Source: Synchiropus splendidus (lineage: Eukaryota > Chordata > Actinopteri > Syngnathiformes > Callionymidae). From it: a stretch of DNA of 64,000 nucleotides. The stretch lies in NCBI RefSeq assembly GCF_027744825.2, contig NC_071335.1, positions 18,264,501 through 18,328,500 on the forward strand. The letters are read 5' to 3'. Each line of letters opens with the position of its first letter. Within the stretch, counting starts at the first letter, position 1. Of this stretch, positions 11,801 to 24,422 are shown one piece after another. The notes under the pieces are model-generated. The model saw only the letters and a list, made by a program, of their open reading frames with translations, had not been told where the DNA came from and did not search any database. The position numbers and the translations under genes were made by a program.

Positions 11801-13732
11801 GGGTCATCATACTTTGGCTAAAACTTGGTTCCGACTCCTGGTTAGCTGTTTGTTTTAGGGTGGTTAGTTTTAGGTGAGAGGCTACGAAAAGCCATATGGC
11901 AATGAGAGGTCCTCTCAAAGAGCGTGCGTGTGTGTGTGTGTCATGGCAACCCATCGTATCGGTAAATTCTCCCCTGCATATCGCATAGCTGATTTATCAT
12001 CAATGTCCCAGTCAAAACCACAGATGAACCCTTTTGATCACAGACAAACTCTGGGTTCTTGGTTCTGTGTGCCTCCTTCATAAATGACAGAATCACAAAG
12101 AGAAAGCATGGGATTTCAGGATTAACCATGAAGATTTTGGTAATCCTATCCTGGAAAGGCAGAGGTTAAGAAAGGTGTGGGATCAAAAAAAGCCCAGCAC
12201 AGAGGGAGAGAAAAATATTATCTGTCAATGTAGGTTGGGATAAGAGAGGACTCGTGTACTGCAGAAAGGTTGGGGGAAAAAAGAAGCACAGTATGCATTG
12301 TTTCAATCCTGTCAGTGGGAACCTTCAAATCCCTTGTTGTGAACATCCAAGAAATGTGTGTGTTTGTCTTCTGAGTCAGGGGCTTATCCCTTTCTTACTG
12401 GCCATTAGCTCTCAGGGTGCTAATAGCTGATACACAACTGACACAAAACAAAACCCAAGGTGTCAAACTCATTGAAAATCTTGAAAAATAATGACAATAT
12501 TTGCGACAAGGTTTTTAAAAACAAATACATAAACACACTATAATTACAATTTTGAACCACGCTCTTTGCCGGGAGACTGAAAGCAGTACAAACACTTCCA
12601 TGATATAAATTCACTCTGATACGAAAGCAGCCTTTAAGGCAACTCTGAGAGCTTTTTTTTTTCATCCCTGGAAGTTGCTTTAAAGCTGATTTCAGGATGG
12701 AGTTAAGAGGATAGAGTTCAACGTAATGCAATAACAGCCTCTTTTAAAGTTAACACGACAAAAAGAAATGCATCATTTTAATTCACTTTGCAACTTATTT
12801 ATTCAGCTGCACCTGAACTGGATGTGTATTTATGTCATCGTGGATTTGTTCATTTATTTTCTGTTTTTCTGTCATGGGAATAAAATAAAAATGTCTCTCT
12901 TGGAATCTTGCTTCAGACCCAACTGCTGCAAGCAAACAACTTTAGTTACCCTGGACAAAAATAAAGTTCACTGCTGGATAAAAAGGTGGGAAAAACAATG
13001 GCATTAGAATATACTCTTCTTTATTTCACCCAAGTGTTATTATGTTTTTCCTGCATCTTTTTCAAATATGCTCCTGAAGACTAGATTGGATTCCAAATAT
13101 TTATGTGCCGAATTCACAGAAAACTATCAAGAAAGCCGCATCATTAATACATTATATTCAAATAGAACAAAGGAAGCAACTAAATGCACCAGTTAATGTC
13201 AAATGGACTCATAATTTACCACCTTTTTTTCACATTCCTCACCCACTTCCGATAAAAAAAAGATCCCATGTGTGGATACATAGCACAAAGCATTCAGGAT
13301 TGGCAACTCCTTGTCTCATTTTAAATGTTCATATCTTTCACACTCCTAGATGGAAAGCATCTTCCCTTTGTCTTTCGTGCGAGACTTGTATAAACCATTG
13401 TGTCTGCCGATGGTAGAGCTAATTTTAGCGTATTTACATTAGCTCTGTTTGCTGGGTGAGCAAGACGTATCCAAGAAAGTGATCGCTCAAGTGTACGACA
13501 GGAATCAGCAGCAAATCCTGCCTTCCAAAAGTCCCCATAAAGGTAGTCAGTGGTAAATCTCATCGTGATGCTTAGATCATTTACTTTATCCTGACTGTAT
13601 ACATCCACCAATGAGAGGTGTGCATTGCTAATCCAGGCTGCTCACTCATGGTGACATCAACCTATGCTTCATGTCCGTAGCCCACAACACAATTCAGACC
13701 TACAAAAGACATGGTCCTCTACTGGTGTAAAG
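11801..13732. other. no gene recognised
   Basis: Holds a short (GT)n near 11926-11941, a hAT-like end fragment AGGTGTCAAACTCATTGA near 12459, and AT-rich unique sequence. Open frames at 12420-12731 and 13105-13611 have no motif or splice context. Confidence 0.4.
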
Positions 13733-13876
13733 TAGTGATGACGACATGAGGTATCATGGCAGTCCATTTTACAGCAGGCAGCACCACCTGGTGGCCTCTG
13801 AAAATCAGGACACTGTTTCACGAAACCTCCTCAACCCTTCAATATTGTGTCATGAAACCTCATCTACCCATCACGA
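13733..13876. mobile_element. foldback element family P, internally deleted copy
   Basis: Begins TAGTGATG and ends CTCATCTACCCATCACGA. It keeps the terminal inverted repeats and the right-arm motif (GCACCACCTGGTGGCCTCTG) but lacks most of the central part. The motif reads CCACCAGGTGGTGCT on the minus strand, one base off the CTCF core (GGT for GGC). Confidence 0.75.
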
Positions 13877-15558
<1,682 letters not shown>

Positions 15559-15569
15559 TCTTTCTGATA

Positions 15570-15765
15570 CGTTTTTAATCTCATGTTTATTTTTTTTTTG
15601 GACATATAGTTTTGGTTTTTGGAAACCGGAGGCCTCAGACTGAAATTTCGTTGCCATGATATAGTGATATGTTTTTGTGCAATGACAATAAAGACTAAGT
15701 CTAAGTCTAAGTCTAGTTGGTGGGATCCCCACTGACCATGGCAATGAATCTGATTCTGACTCTGA
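15570..15765 (+). mobile_element. LINE 3' tail (L2-like, tentative)
   Basis: GGACATATAGTTTTGG, GGCCTCAGACTGAAATTTCG, TTGCCATGATATAGTGATAT, then GTGCAATGACAATAAAGACT and a (TAAGTC) tail, ending ATGAATCTGATTCTGA. The copy at 45039-45165 on the minus strand matches it over about 120 bp. The AATAAAG followed by a short tandem tail is typical of L2-like LINE 3' ends. No reverse-transcriptase sequence is attached: severely 5'-truncated. Confidence 0.65.
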
Positions 15766-16109
15766 TGTAGTCAATAATGTTATGGAATTATTTTGAATGC
15801 ATTTTGGGCAAAGTCTGAGACCCTGTCCACACGGAGATGGAATAGGTGAAATACACACAAGTAGTGTGTCGGAATGGCCTTTTGTCCAAACAAACTTACA
15901 GTCACTGTGGCTGATACTTTTTGAAACTGGGTCCCAGCAGCAATACATTGGAAAACGCTGGATCCGTTACTCTGTGTATATGGCTGATCCTACTATTGAA
16001 AATGATGATGTCATTTCTGCGTCTGCCTCCCTGAAAGTCATAACGCAGTAGTGTACAGCCAGCAACAACTGTTAAGCTTGAGACACTGCTGAGAAAAATG
16101 TTCTTCAAT

Positions 16110-16192
16110 GTGTCCTGGGTGTTCGCTGGGTCCTTCTCCCAGTTGGAAATTCCTGCGACGCCTCACCAGCGAGGCATGCTAGAGGATCCATA
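16110..16192 (-). mobile_element. degenerate LINE C-terminal coding fragment
   Basis: Read on the minus strand, a frame ending near 16105 contains LACLAGEASQEFPTGRRTQR, which aligns with PGRLPGEVFRACPTGRRPRG of the better-preserved fragment at 57.7 kb. At DNA level GTCCTGGG, CTGGGTCCTTCTCCCAGT, CCTCACCAGCGAGGC and GAGGATCC line up in the same order. Many substitutions show that it is an old, dead copy. Its limits are not clear; the similarity fades after 16192. Confidence 0.55.
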
Positions 16193-17070
16193 GAGCTATG
16201 GACGGTTTCCTTGGCTGCTGCTTCTATTACCGGATGTCGGCCAAGCTTTGGAAGATGGATGAACATCAGGGATGCGCCGCCCAGCCAAAAGTTCACCTCT
16301 TATCGTCTTTAGGAGAAGCCTAGAATGAAACATTGTGGTTGCTTTTATATTCATTGTTTCATCTGCTACCCAAATAAAGAACGCCAACCCAGGCGGTCAA
16401 TCCCGTCCCTGTTCGCAAAGGCAGATTAGCATACCGTTAAAGCAGGATTTTCACTGGCTAAAACTTCAAATCTTCCAGGTCAACCTAAGTGGATTGTTTC
16501 AAAATTGAGTTGCTTTGTGATCTCAGAATGCAATAAATTAACAAGGTGCTGCAGTATTATCAGCACTCTGGCTGCATTATTCACGAACATGTTCCGGAGT
16601 GTCGAGGTGAATAGGAAGTGGATTTAGTTGGAGGCGGAGGGGATATATTCTTTTTTAAGTTTCCCTATTCCTTTTTCACGCCTCAGACTCCATCACGGAA
16701 GTGTAGGATCAGCTTTTTCGGTGACACAGACCATGCGTCAAAGAGAAATGCAGACTGAAGTCAAACAGGGCACATAAGGATGATGCACTGAATCTGCATT
16801 TCAGGTTGTAGATAATGTAGTATCACAGGGAGTTCAGCAGCTAAGTTGACACATGAATTAAATATTTTGTCCAGAAACGCGCCGTGCTGAGTCGGCACCA
16901 GAGTAGCGGTTTGTTTCAGTTCATCCTGAAGTTCCCTGACAGGTTGTATGGCTGATGGGGGAATCATCCGAAGGTTCATTTTGCGGATATTCAGTGAACA
17001 TGTGATCAGAGCATAAAATCAATCGGCCAGTACTGAAGTACTGTAACACTTGGACATTATGAGCCATAAG
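16193..17070. other. no feature recognised
   Basis: Single-copy-looking sequence; no domain, splice-bounded frame or repeat that I can identify. Confidence 0.4.
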
Positions 17071-17152
17071 TAGTGATGGTTAGATGGAGTTTCATGACAC
17101 AGTATCGAAGGATTTACAAGGTTTCACGAAACAGTGTCCTTATTTTGTTTGG

Positions 17153-17167
17153 CCAACAGATGGCTCT
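17153..17167 (+). promoter_or_regulatory. CTCF-like motif in left arm of P copy
   Basis: CCAACAGATGGCTCT fits the vertebrate CTCF core NCANNAGRNGGCRSY except for T at the R position near the 3' end. It points toward the partner motif at 17221. Binding is not shown. Confidence 0.3.
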
Positions 17168-17220
17168 GTCTGCTGCAAAATGTTTGGACTTGAACAACTC
17201 TAAATCAATTCTAAACCAAG

Positions 17221-17235
17221 AGCGCCATCTAGTGG
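17221..17235 (-). promoter_or_regulatory. CTCF-like motif in right arm of P copy
   Basis: The minus strand reads CCACTAGATGGCGCT, matching NCANNAGRNGGCRSY at all defined positions. Its orientation is opposite to, and converges on, the motif at 17153-17167. Confidence 0.4.
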
Positions 17236-17639
17236 CCTCTGAAAAATTATGTCGCTCTTTCATCAATCTTGCAATACTGTTTCACGATGCCTCATGTAAC
17301 CATTACTCACCATTAGGTATAGTGTCTGTATTGTAGCCGTCCACAGGAAGATGGTGTTGGTCATGTCTGCTGTTGTCAATACAGACTTTTTCAGCCCTAT
17401 TTTTTTTTTGGTCTCAAAATGTACGGTGATAGTTTATAGTGTTGGTCTATTTTTTCCTATCCAAAAAGTTGTCAACAATAACAATGGTGGTAGTACTCGT
17501 TCTGCAAAGGCTGTTGAGCTTCATACCTCCTTCATCACGTGCTGTACCTCATTTCTGTGGATTCGTTCATTCAATGGAAATGAGTTAGCTTTACATAATT
17601 TCTTATTGGATGGTTAGCGTAGTTGGGTCGCCAGTAAGA

Positions 17640-17830
17640 AGGATAATGGCTTCGCGCATGCGCGACTCAATGCTGCCTGGAGGGGTGGTGGTGTCATGTA
17701 CACCGGTCTAGGACTGCAGAAGTATCTGTGCTGTGACATTTCAGTGAGTGAGAGTGACGTGAGTGAGTGCTTTGTGACGGGTCATGGGTTCACGGTAGGA
17801 GCCGCTGCCAGCTGATGGCGGCCGCAATAC
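17640..17830. promoter_or_regulatory. CpG-containing block with NRF1- and YY1-like motifs
   Basis: The palindrome CGCGCATGCGCG at 17653-17664 is a full match to the NRF1 consensus (YGCGCAYGCGCR). CTGATGGCGGCCGC near 17812 contains the ATGGCGGC core of YY1 sites. Both occur mainly in CpG promoters of vertebrates, and this is the most CpG-rich spot in an otherwise CpG-poor neighbourhood. No exon or long frame lies obviously downstream. It could be an orphan promoter, an enhancer, or a retained piece of a repeat. Confidence 0.3.
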
Positions 17831-17839
17831 CTGCTTTTC

Positions 17840-19798
17840 ACAGAAACCCGTGCTGCAAAACAGTCGCTAGAGGTGTTGCGACTCTCTTTTCAAAGTTGCC
17901 AAGAGGATTTGGAAAAGTCAGCTAATTTGTTCTGTCAATTATATTTACAAATGTTCTAAAAGGTCCCATTGCTTCCCAATAGGCAGTTCGCTCCATGCTG
18001 AAATAAAAGGCAACAGTGACTTCACAACTTACATGAAAACATATAAATGTTTTAGTGATAAACGTGTAGTCAATGTTCATTACACATTGCTTCCAGACAG
18101 TAGTTTTGCAGCCATAACAGATGCTTTTGCCGAGTAGGACAATTTTTAGTGCTGAGAACTTTTATTCAGGAATCAAGTGGTGGTGTTTTTGTATAATACT
18201 GGAAGCTCTTGGTGAAATTATTAAAGAGCGAGTTTTGATTATTGATTAAATAAATCCAGAAAGCAAATACTTTTCGACTTGGTTCCTGGTTGTCATTTTG
18301 CTTGTAATGTTTGTCTTGTAGTCCGTCTATGGTTTGTACAAAGCATGGATGCCCCACACCTCTCTGTGAGAGCATCACCACACACAGGTCTAAACTGTAC
18401 CACATGGTCTTCAGCAGTTCTGTGTCTTCAGTAAGATACAATTTCTTTATTTATATTTGTTTTACATACTGGAAACAGATCAGATGAGGGGGGGGGAAAG
18501 CCTTTGCAGCAGTGTTGTACCCATACTTAAATCTGCTCAATTATATTCCAATATTCCACATATTGTTTTGTTTGTCTTGTTTTCCAGAGGGAGACACCAG
18601 AAGAGCTTTGGAAGTTTGGAATGATCATCACAGACGGCAAACCTGGTGGTGGCTGGTTCCATTTTGCTCAATGTGATTTTACGCTTCTTTCATTTTCCTA
18701 TATTTCTTTTATTTAATTCGAGGTGTCAAGTCGGTCTGACTGAGTGAAGGAGCAGCCTTTTCTGACATTTCGAAATAGCTTTATCCAACAGTTATTTCAA
18801 ATCAAACTACTTGTGTCTGATCAAACGACCCCGAATGTATCAAACAAATGTCTCCAGCTGCCACATACTGACTGGTTTATGAGTCATGCAGACTGGGTTG
18901 CCTTTGATCAGAGACACAGTCAATGGAAGTGCCTTTGTTGAGGGGTTTGTGCAGGTGTGCTTGTGATGGAAACCCACTCACTGATCCCACTGTAGAGATG
19001 CAAGGTCTCTGGTGTTCTTCACAGAGGTGTTGATTAGGAAACAGCTCGGGGCAGCCCCAGGGATCTGCCTTTTATTCCTATCCCTTCTATTTGTGTTGGT
19101 GCGAGTTGTTTATGAGCTCATGTTGGTGTGTTTGTTACCGAGCCTTCTTTTTTGTTTTCGTCTCCCACTCATTTTGCCTTGTTGGATTAGGATCTGCTAA
19201 CTTAAGATGAATCAAAACAAGAAATGTATTTGAACTTTTTTTGACTTTTGACTGTTCTGACAAGAGAGCAGGCGGCAGCAGAAAGTAAAGAAGCAGAGCC
19301 ATCGAGGCATATTGAACATGAAAGTAGCAAGCGAACGCGCAGAAAAGAATTGTAAAGCAGTGGAAGGGTCAATTTATAGCATAATGTTCATACAAAGAGA
19401 GATGTGAAGCATTGGCAGAGAGTGCGAGTTATTGAAAATGAATGCCCAAGAAAGTCAGCCAGGTGACAAAGATTGTGTTTAATGGTGGAGGGTAAAGGTG
19501 ACCGATACGGTTGGTATAAGTTAAGGGCGATTTTCTTTGAGACTGACAAAGCTTTTTCATCTAACATCATTTTCTACAAAAATATCCTACTCAATGAAAG
19601 GCTTCCATTTATTCAGAATTATAGATAAAAGTGTTCTCATTTTGCAATCTCAAATGATACCATCGCAGTGCATAGTTGCATGCTGACGCCATTCCTCCTC
19701 CCTCCTGCAGTGACCCATCAGACCAATAGTCACAGTGTAAATGCATTACGGATGTACACCAATAGGCCATAGAAAACAAAATTTCTACGTCAATAATT
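17840..19798. other. no gene recognised
   Basis: An acceptor-like TTGTTTGTCTTGTTTTCCAG ends at 18590 and a frame stays open for 42 codons after it, but no donor follows. A run of nine G at about 18488 and AT-rich unique sequence make up the rest. Confidence 0.4.
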
Positions 19799-19985
19799 CA
19801 GACGTGTCTCTTATTTTCAGAGCCCAATAGATACTCCTCCTTGCCTACAGACGTGTAAACCCAAGCTCGGATCATCATTCCCTACCTGGTCCTATCCAGA
19901 CCCTTTCAAATGTTTCCACTTAAACATCTAATTCAATGAAACCTCACATCATATCGGAACCAAGACGCCATCTTATGGAGGCAAC
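19799..19985. mobile_element. foldback element family P, diverged copy
   Basis: Family landmarks in order: GTGTCTCTTATTTTCAGAGC, CCAATAGATAC, TTCAATGAAACCTCACATCA and AAGACGCCATCTTATGGAGG. The last is the right-arm CTCF-like motif in degraded form. Outer TIRs are not recognisable. Confidence 0.6.
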
Positions 19986-21520
19986 CTTGCTAAGTGTGCG
20001 CTTCATGTCTAGCCAGAGAGAGACAGCGGTCTGAGCTTGTGACTAACATATCTGTTGTTTTGATGCCATTGAACTTTCATGTGTCGACTGAGTTTCCTTG
20101 GTCGGCAATAAGACCTGAAACACTTCTGAAAACAGATACTGCGCCTTCATTTCTGGCAATAGAGTCCTCATGGAGGATGAATAAGAAAATGAAGTATTGA
20201 TAGAATCCATACATCGTACGCCATTGATAACAAGTCAAGGCCCAACAGCGCAATAAAGCTCGAGAGTTTTGTCGCACGTAAGTGTTCTATGCAGATGACA
20301 CACCGCAAAACATGCGCATTTCTCAAACGCTATTGATCTCTCAGAGCGCTCTCTATACTCAATACACATTCACACAATTGCACACAATGTCGCAACATCT
20401 CCAGAGGAAAGTTGGCAATGCATTTGAAAGCCGTCTCCATTCATTCTCATCTCTTTTTAATGCCTTCTTCTATGTGGATTCTTCTCCTTCCATTCCTGCA
20501 GCTGTTATTTTATGAGCTCGCGACGCGCGTGATGCCTTTTTTTTCCAATTACTGGATAGTACCTTATACAGTCTGGATGCCATCACGGGTTTTATTTTCC
20601 CTCCGAGACATGCAGGTACTCTGCAGGTGTGTGAGTGATCACGTTATGGGATCATGTCAACTGATTCTCCCACTTTGTCTTCTTTCTTCTCTCGCCCTGG
20701 CGAGCACAGCTGACTGACTTATGTCCATTAGGAAGTGTTCTGCTTCTCCTTTCGTCTGGTGTGTGTCACAGTGAGTGCTTGCCAGCTTGCATGCGCGCGT
20801 GCATTTACACCCTTACAGCTTCTGCGAAGCAGATGTGTCTGTCTTCTCCACGAGGGGCTTGAATGTGTGTGTACAAGCGCGCTTGTGTGCCCTTCACACT
20901 GCTTACGCTTCATTTGTCTGCTGAATGAGACCAGAATCTCTTGCCATTCACCAGAGAATCCCTCGGAGTCCCGCTTCAGTAAGCGCTGTTATTGGTAACC
21001 CAAAACTGATTGGCGTGTCCGTATTCATCAGCATTTGAATGTGTTTATTTATTTATTTGTTTTAAGCAAATGGCTTTAGACGGCTTTAGTGAGAAATACC
21101 AGTCTGTGGTTGGGTGCTGGAGCTCCTCGAGCTGCTTGGTCCAGTAATGACAGCTAAGGTTAAAAAGGGCCTGTGGGAAGCTCTCTGGCGTCATAGTCAT
21201 GGCAGCACAAATGTCTCCTCTCTCTGTGGCACTAACATTTATATTCAATTTATTTAGTGATATTATGTGGTTATTCTGTTCCAATGTGTAAACCTCTAAA
21301 CATTCACTGCTTTCATTCTTGTTTGTCTTGTTTCGATGCTTTGCAATTGCCTTTTTTTCATACCAATATCATATGTTTATTGCACGTTGATATTTGAATA
21401 TTTGAAATTGAACTATTAAAAAAATCAAAAAGGTCATGCCATACGTTCATTGCTGATGTCACATCGTGAGTAAAGGCGGCATCAGACAGCCATGAACAAA
21501 GCATTATACGTCCAGTATTC
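19986..21520. other. no gene recognised
   Basis: Single-copy-looking sequence with some alternating purine/pyrimidine CpG-bearing stretches (GCATGCGCGCGTGCAT near 20789, CAAGCGCGCTTG near 20873). Frames at 20412-20717 and 20735-20998 lack motifs or splice context. Confidence 0.4.
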
Positions 21521-21655
21521 TAGTGATGGGTAGATGGTTGGTGAACCAGTAGCCTCATTTTCACTTACTTACTAGATGGTGCTTTTTGTTTAAAAATTAC
21601 ATGAGGTTTCATTGAATTAGTTGTTCAAGTACAAGCATTTTACAGCAGACTGAAA
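21521..21655. mobile_element. foldback element family P, 3'-truncated copy
   Basis: Starts TAGTGATGGGTAGATGGTTG and carries CCTCATTTTCAC, TTACTAGATGGTGCT and ATGAGGTTTCATTGAA, then stops after TTTTACAGCAGACTG. The right arm is missing. Confidence 0.75.
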
Positions 21656-22432
21656 AACAGGGCTCACTACCGTACAGTATACCCAGATGGCAAATATACC
21701 ATTTTCATTTCTGGACGTAACGTCACCTTAAAATTTAGTTTTAAATGTTTTTATATGGTTTGTCTTTGCTCGATTTATTAACATAGATGCCTGCCTGAAA
21801 CACTGGACTCAATAGACAAAGCGACAATGACTGCAAATTAAAGAATTAATGTTACAATCCCAGAATTCACAGATCTCTTTAGAAATATTTGCAACATAGG
21901 AAGAGTTCACTAGAAAAAAAAAAAACAGCTTTAATCCACTGAGCCATTCGATGCAGAAAACACAAAACATGCTCCTTTATCTCACAACCACACACACACT
22001 CATATTTCAGGAAAAAATAGGCACGTAATAAAGAAGTATTTCCATTGAGACCGTCAGCAAAGGAGTTGTTCATCCAGGATGGAGTGACATATGTATCCCA
22101 TGATCCTTGTTTAAGACTGACATGACACATGACACTGTCGACGTAACAACAGAGAACTCAGAGCATATTTAGCAAATGGAGCATTTTGAGGAACCTCATT
22201 TTGAAACTAAACTCACTCCTCAATTGAAAACCCATCTTTCTTTCACATTGCAATCTACATCGATGTGACCTTTAATTCTACAAACACCATCGATAACTCT
22301 CACAACACAGTAAACATAATGCTTTTAGAATCGTTGGTCAAAGCCAAAAGTCTGTCAGAGTGGCACTTGGTGGCCACTCAATTGAAAACACAATTGCATG
22401 CAACTTTATCAACTGGAAAGTATTTCTTAAAT
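21656..22432. other. no feature recognised
   Basis: AT-rich unique-looking sequence leading into a compound microsatellite. Confidence 0.4.
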
Positions 22433-22505
22433 ACTACACTACTACTATTACTACTGCTACTACTACTACTACAACAACTACTACTAAGAAAAATAATTCA
22501 TACAC

Positions 22506-22589
<84 letters not shown>
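22433..22589. repeat. compound (ACT)n and (TA)n microsatellite
   Basis: An imperfect ACT trinucleotide run (22433-22487) is followed after a short spacer by (AT)n at 22510-22589. The 233-codon plus-strand frame across it is mostly Leu and Tyr-Ile repeats and is not a gene. Confidence 0.97.
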
Positions 22590-22593
<4 letters not shown>

Positions 22594-22965
22594 CTTTCAA
22601 ATAACTTTAACATACCAAATTCCAATTCCATTCAGTTCCATTCATACATACCATAAATTTATAGAATATTACAGACTTAATGGATGGGAAACGAAAACTA
22701 TGTCGAGGACAAATGCTGAAAAAATGCAAATGATGGATTCACAAAACAAATGCAAGGGAGCGAAAGACAGAAATTTGAGAATGAAAAATGTGCAGTGGGT
22801 GCTTTTCTCATTTAAATCCACAGATGGCTTGGGCAGTTTTCAGATGCTCACGAAGAATGAACCACATGTGTTGACAATAATGACTAAGTGCTTCTCTTCT
22901 TTGTTGTCTTCATTTTTTTTTTTAAAAGACACAAGGAATTTATATCATATCAAGGTATGTATTTA

Positions 22966-23475
22966 ATAGGGCTCGGACAATATGCATTTGGCCCTGTTCG
23001 ATATTTTCCTCATACTTGAGTGCCGATTCAATTTATTTATTCCTATTCTTATTCTTCATTCTTATTATTTATTAAAATAAATCATAGAAAAAAACAAAAA
23101 AAACATGGTATCCCACAGAGATTCGGTCAAAGTGATGACTGTAGTTGCATTTGTGTATTTTTAGATTATTAGTCACTCTTTAAAAGTATACAAAGCAGTT
23201 TATGTGCAATAACAAGGTACTGGAACAGGTTCTGCCAGCAATATTTTGGGTCAAAATTGTTTCAGTGATTTGGAGCCTGATGAGCAGATGAGCGACGCTG
23301 TGGGAGCTGAGTTAAATAACCAATATAAAAGTACTTTCTCTGCAGTTTTACAGCCCAGGACAGAGAGTGCTAACATGTTAGCAAAGGGTTGCCAATTCTC
23401 TTGTAACCGGAGCGAAAGATACTTTTGTCAGGCCACACTTCCCATTTGTCTTGATTTTCTAGCCAAGTGACTTAG
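22966..23475 (+). mobile_element. interspersed repeat family A, copy 1
   Basis: Starts GGGCTCGGACAATATG and ends CTAGCCAAGTGACTT. Its reverse complement matches 27577-28140 along the whole length; shared blocks include GCAGTTTATGTGCAATAACA, AACAGGTTCTG and GCCACACTTCCCATTT. GGGCTGGGCGATATG-type starts are common in fish repeats, but I cannot name the family. The 74-codon frame at 23246-23470 falls within it. No transposase or RT motif is seen. Confidence 0.75.
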
Positions 23476-23487
23476 TTTATACTTCCA

Positions 23488-23489
<2 letters not shown>

Positions 23490-23539
<50 letters not shown>
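23490..23539. repeat. (TA)n microsatellite
   Basis: Twenty-five TA units directly downstream of repeat A copy 1. Confidence 0.97.
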
Positions 23540-23541
<2 letters not shown>

Positions 23542-24384
23542 CTGGAGTCTATCCTGTTAACCTGTTAAACTTCAGGGAGGAACGACACAAACATTACCAA
23601 AGCATATTGGATCATTTTTTGTTTATGTACTGTAGCTACCATTCAATGACAAATAGACACCTTTACTCCAAACAGAATGAAAGGAAGTGAAACAGAATGA
23701 ATGAAAACTAATTAAAAATGAAAACTCCAATCTTTCTGCATTAATAAAGCGGCCAATTTCTAGGGCGACTGAATGAAACTTAATCACTTGATTTATCAGC
23801 TTAAATATTTCATACCCTCCACCGAGTCAAAAGCCTTTGACGCCGGCGACTGGCTGCTTTTCAGTTCTCCATTACTACATCTGGTGGAGAGCCGTGCAGA
23901 GCACAAAGAATGTTTACGTCTCTGCATTCCCTATTTGGGAGACTTAACTATCATCAAAACAACTTTAAGCGTCACCAGCTGGAAGGATAATGGTGCAGTA
24001 GCACATGATTCAGACCCTAATTCGCTCCACAGATTTCAATCAGGAGGTAAAAACAAAAATTGAAGCGCCATATTGTGGAATGCATGCACTGGAAACCCAG
24101 GGTTACAAAGGATTATTTGGTGCTGAGAGAGACCCGTGCACATAGTGTGGCCTTGCATCTGTAAATGGCCTCCTCCTCTCTTTCAACAGCCTTTCCGATT
24201 GAATCAGCAGAAGCAAACCTCCGAAGCAGCACAGTTTGAGGGCATCACACGTATTCATAGAACTTGGGTTACTCTATGTAACCCTTCAACAGAGCTTTGT
24301 TGTGGGTTCAAATAAGACAGTCCTTCACAAATAGTGGGGCGGGCGCAGAGCAATGCCGGTGGATACTGGAATAAAGTGTAATTG

Positions 24385-24386
<2 letters not shown>
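23540..24386. other. no gene recognised
   Basis: 23780-24060 is GC-balanced single-copy-looking DNA with a 96-codon frame (23773-24063) that has no motifs or splice signals. It could be a conserved noncoding block; nothing firmer can be said. Confidence 0.3.

Positions 24387-24419
<33 letters not shown>
24387..24419. repeat. (AT)n microsatellite
   Basis: About 16 AT units. Confidence 0.95.

Positions 24420-24422
<3 letters not shown>

Larger units (their letters stand above)
17071..17307. mobile_element. foldback element family P, near-complete copy
   Basis: Starts TAGTGATGGTTAGATGGAG and ends GCCTCATGTAACCATTACT. The two halves are imperfect inverted repeats: TTCATGACACAGT and ACAGTGTCCTTATTTTG on the left pair with TCTGAAAAATTATG and TTTCACGATGCC on the right. 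Each arm carries a CTCF-like motif (17153-17167 plus, 17221-17235 minus). Flanks GCCATAAG and ACCATTAG agree in 6 of 8 positions if the right boundary is placed two bases further out, weakly suggesting a hAT-type 8 bp duplication. There is no coding capacity. Confidence 0.8.

Noticed and set aside
18591..18717. Acceptor followed by a 42-codon open frame (RETPEELWKFGMIITDGKPG)
   Set aside because: No donor with a usable consensus follows and the frame drifts into AT-rich sequence.
22265..22966. 233-codon plus-strand frame, the second longest in the window
   Set aside because: The middle is (ACT)n and (TA)n translation; the flanks have no motif.
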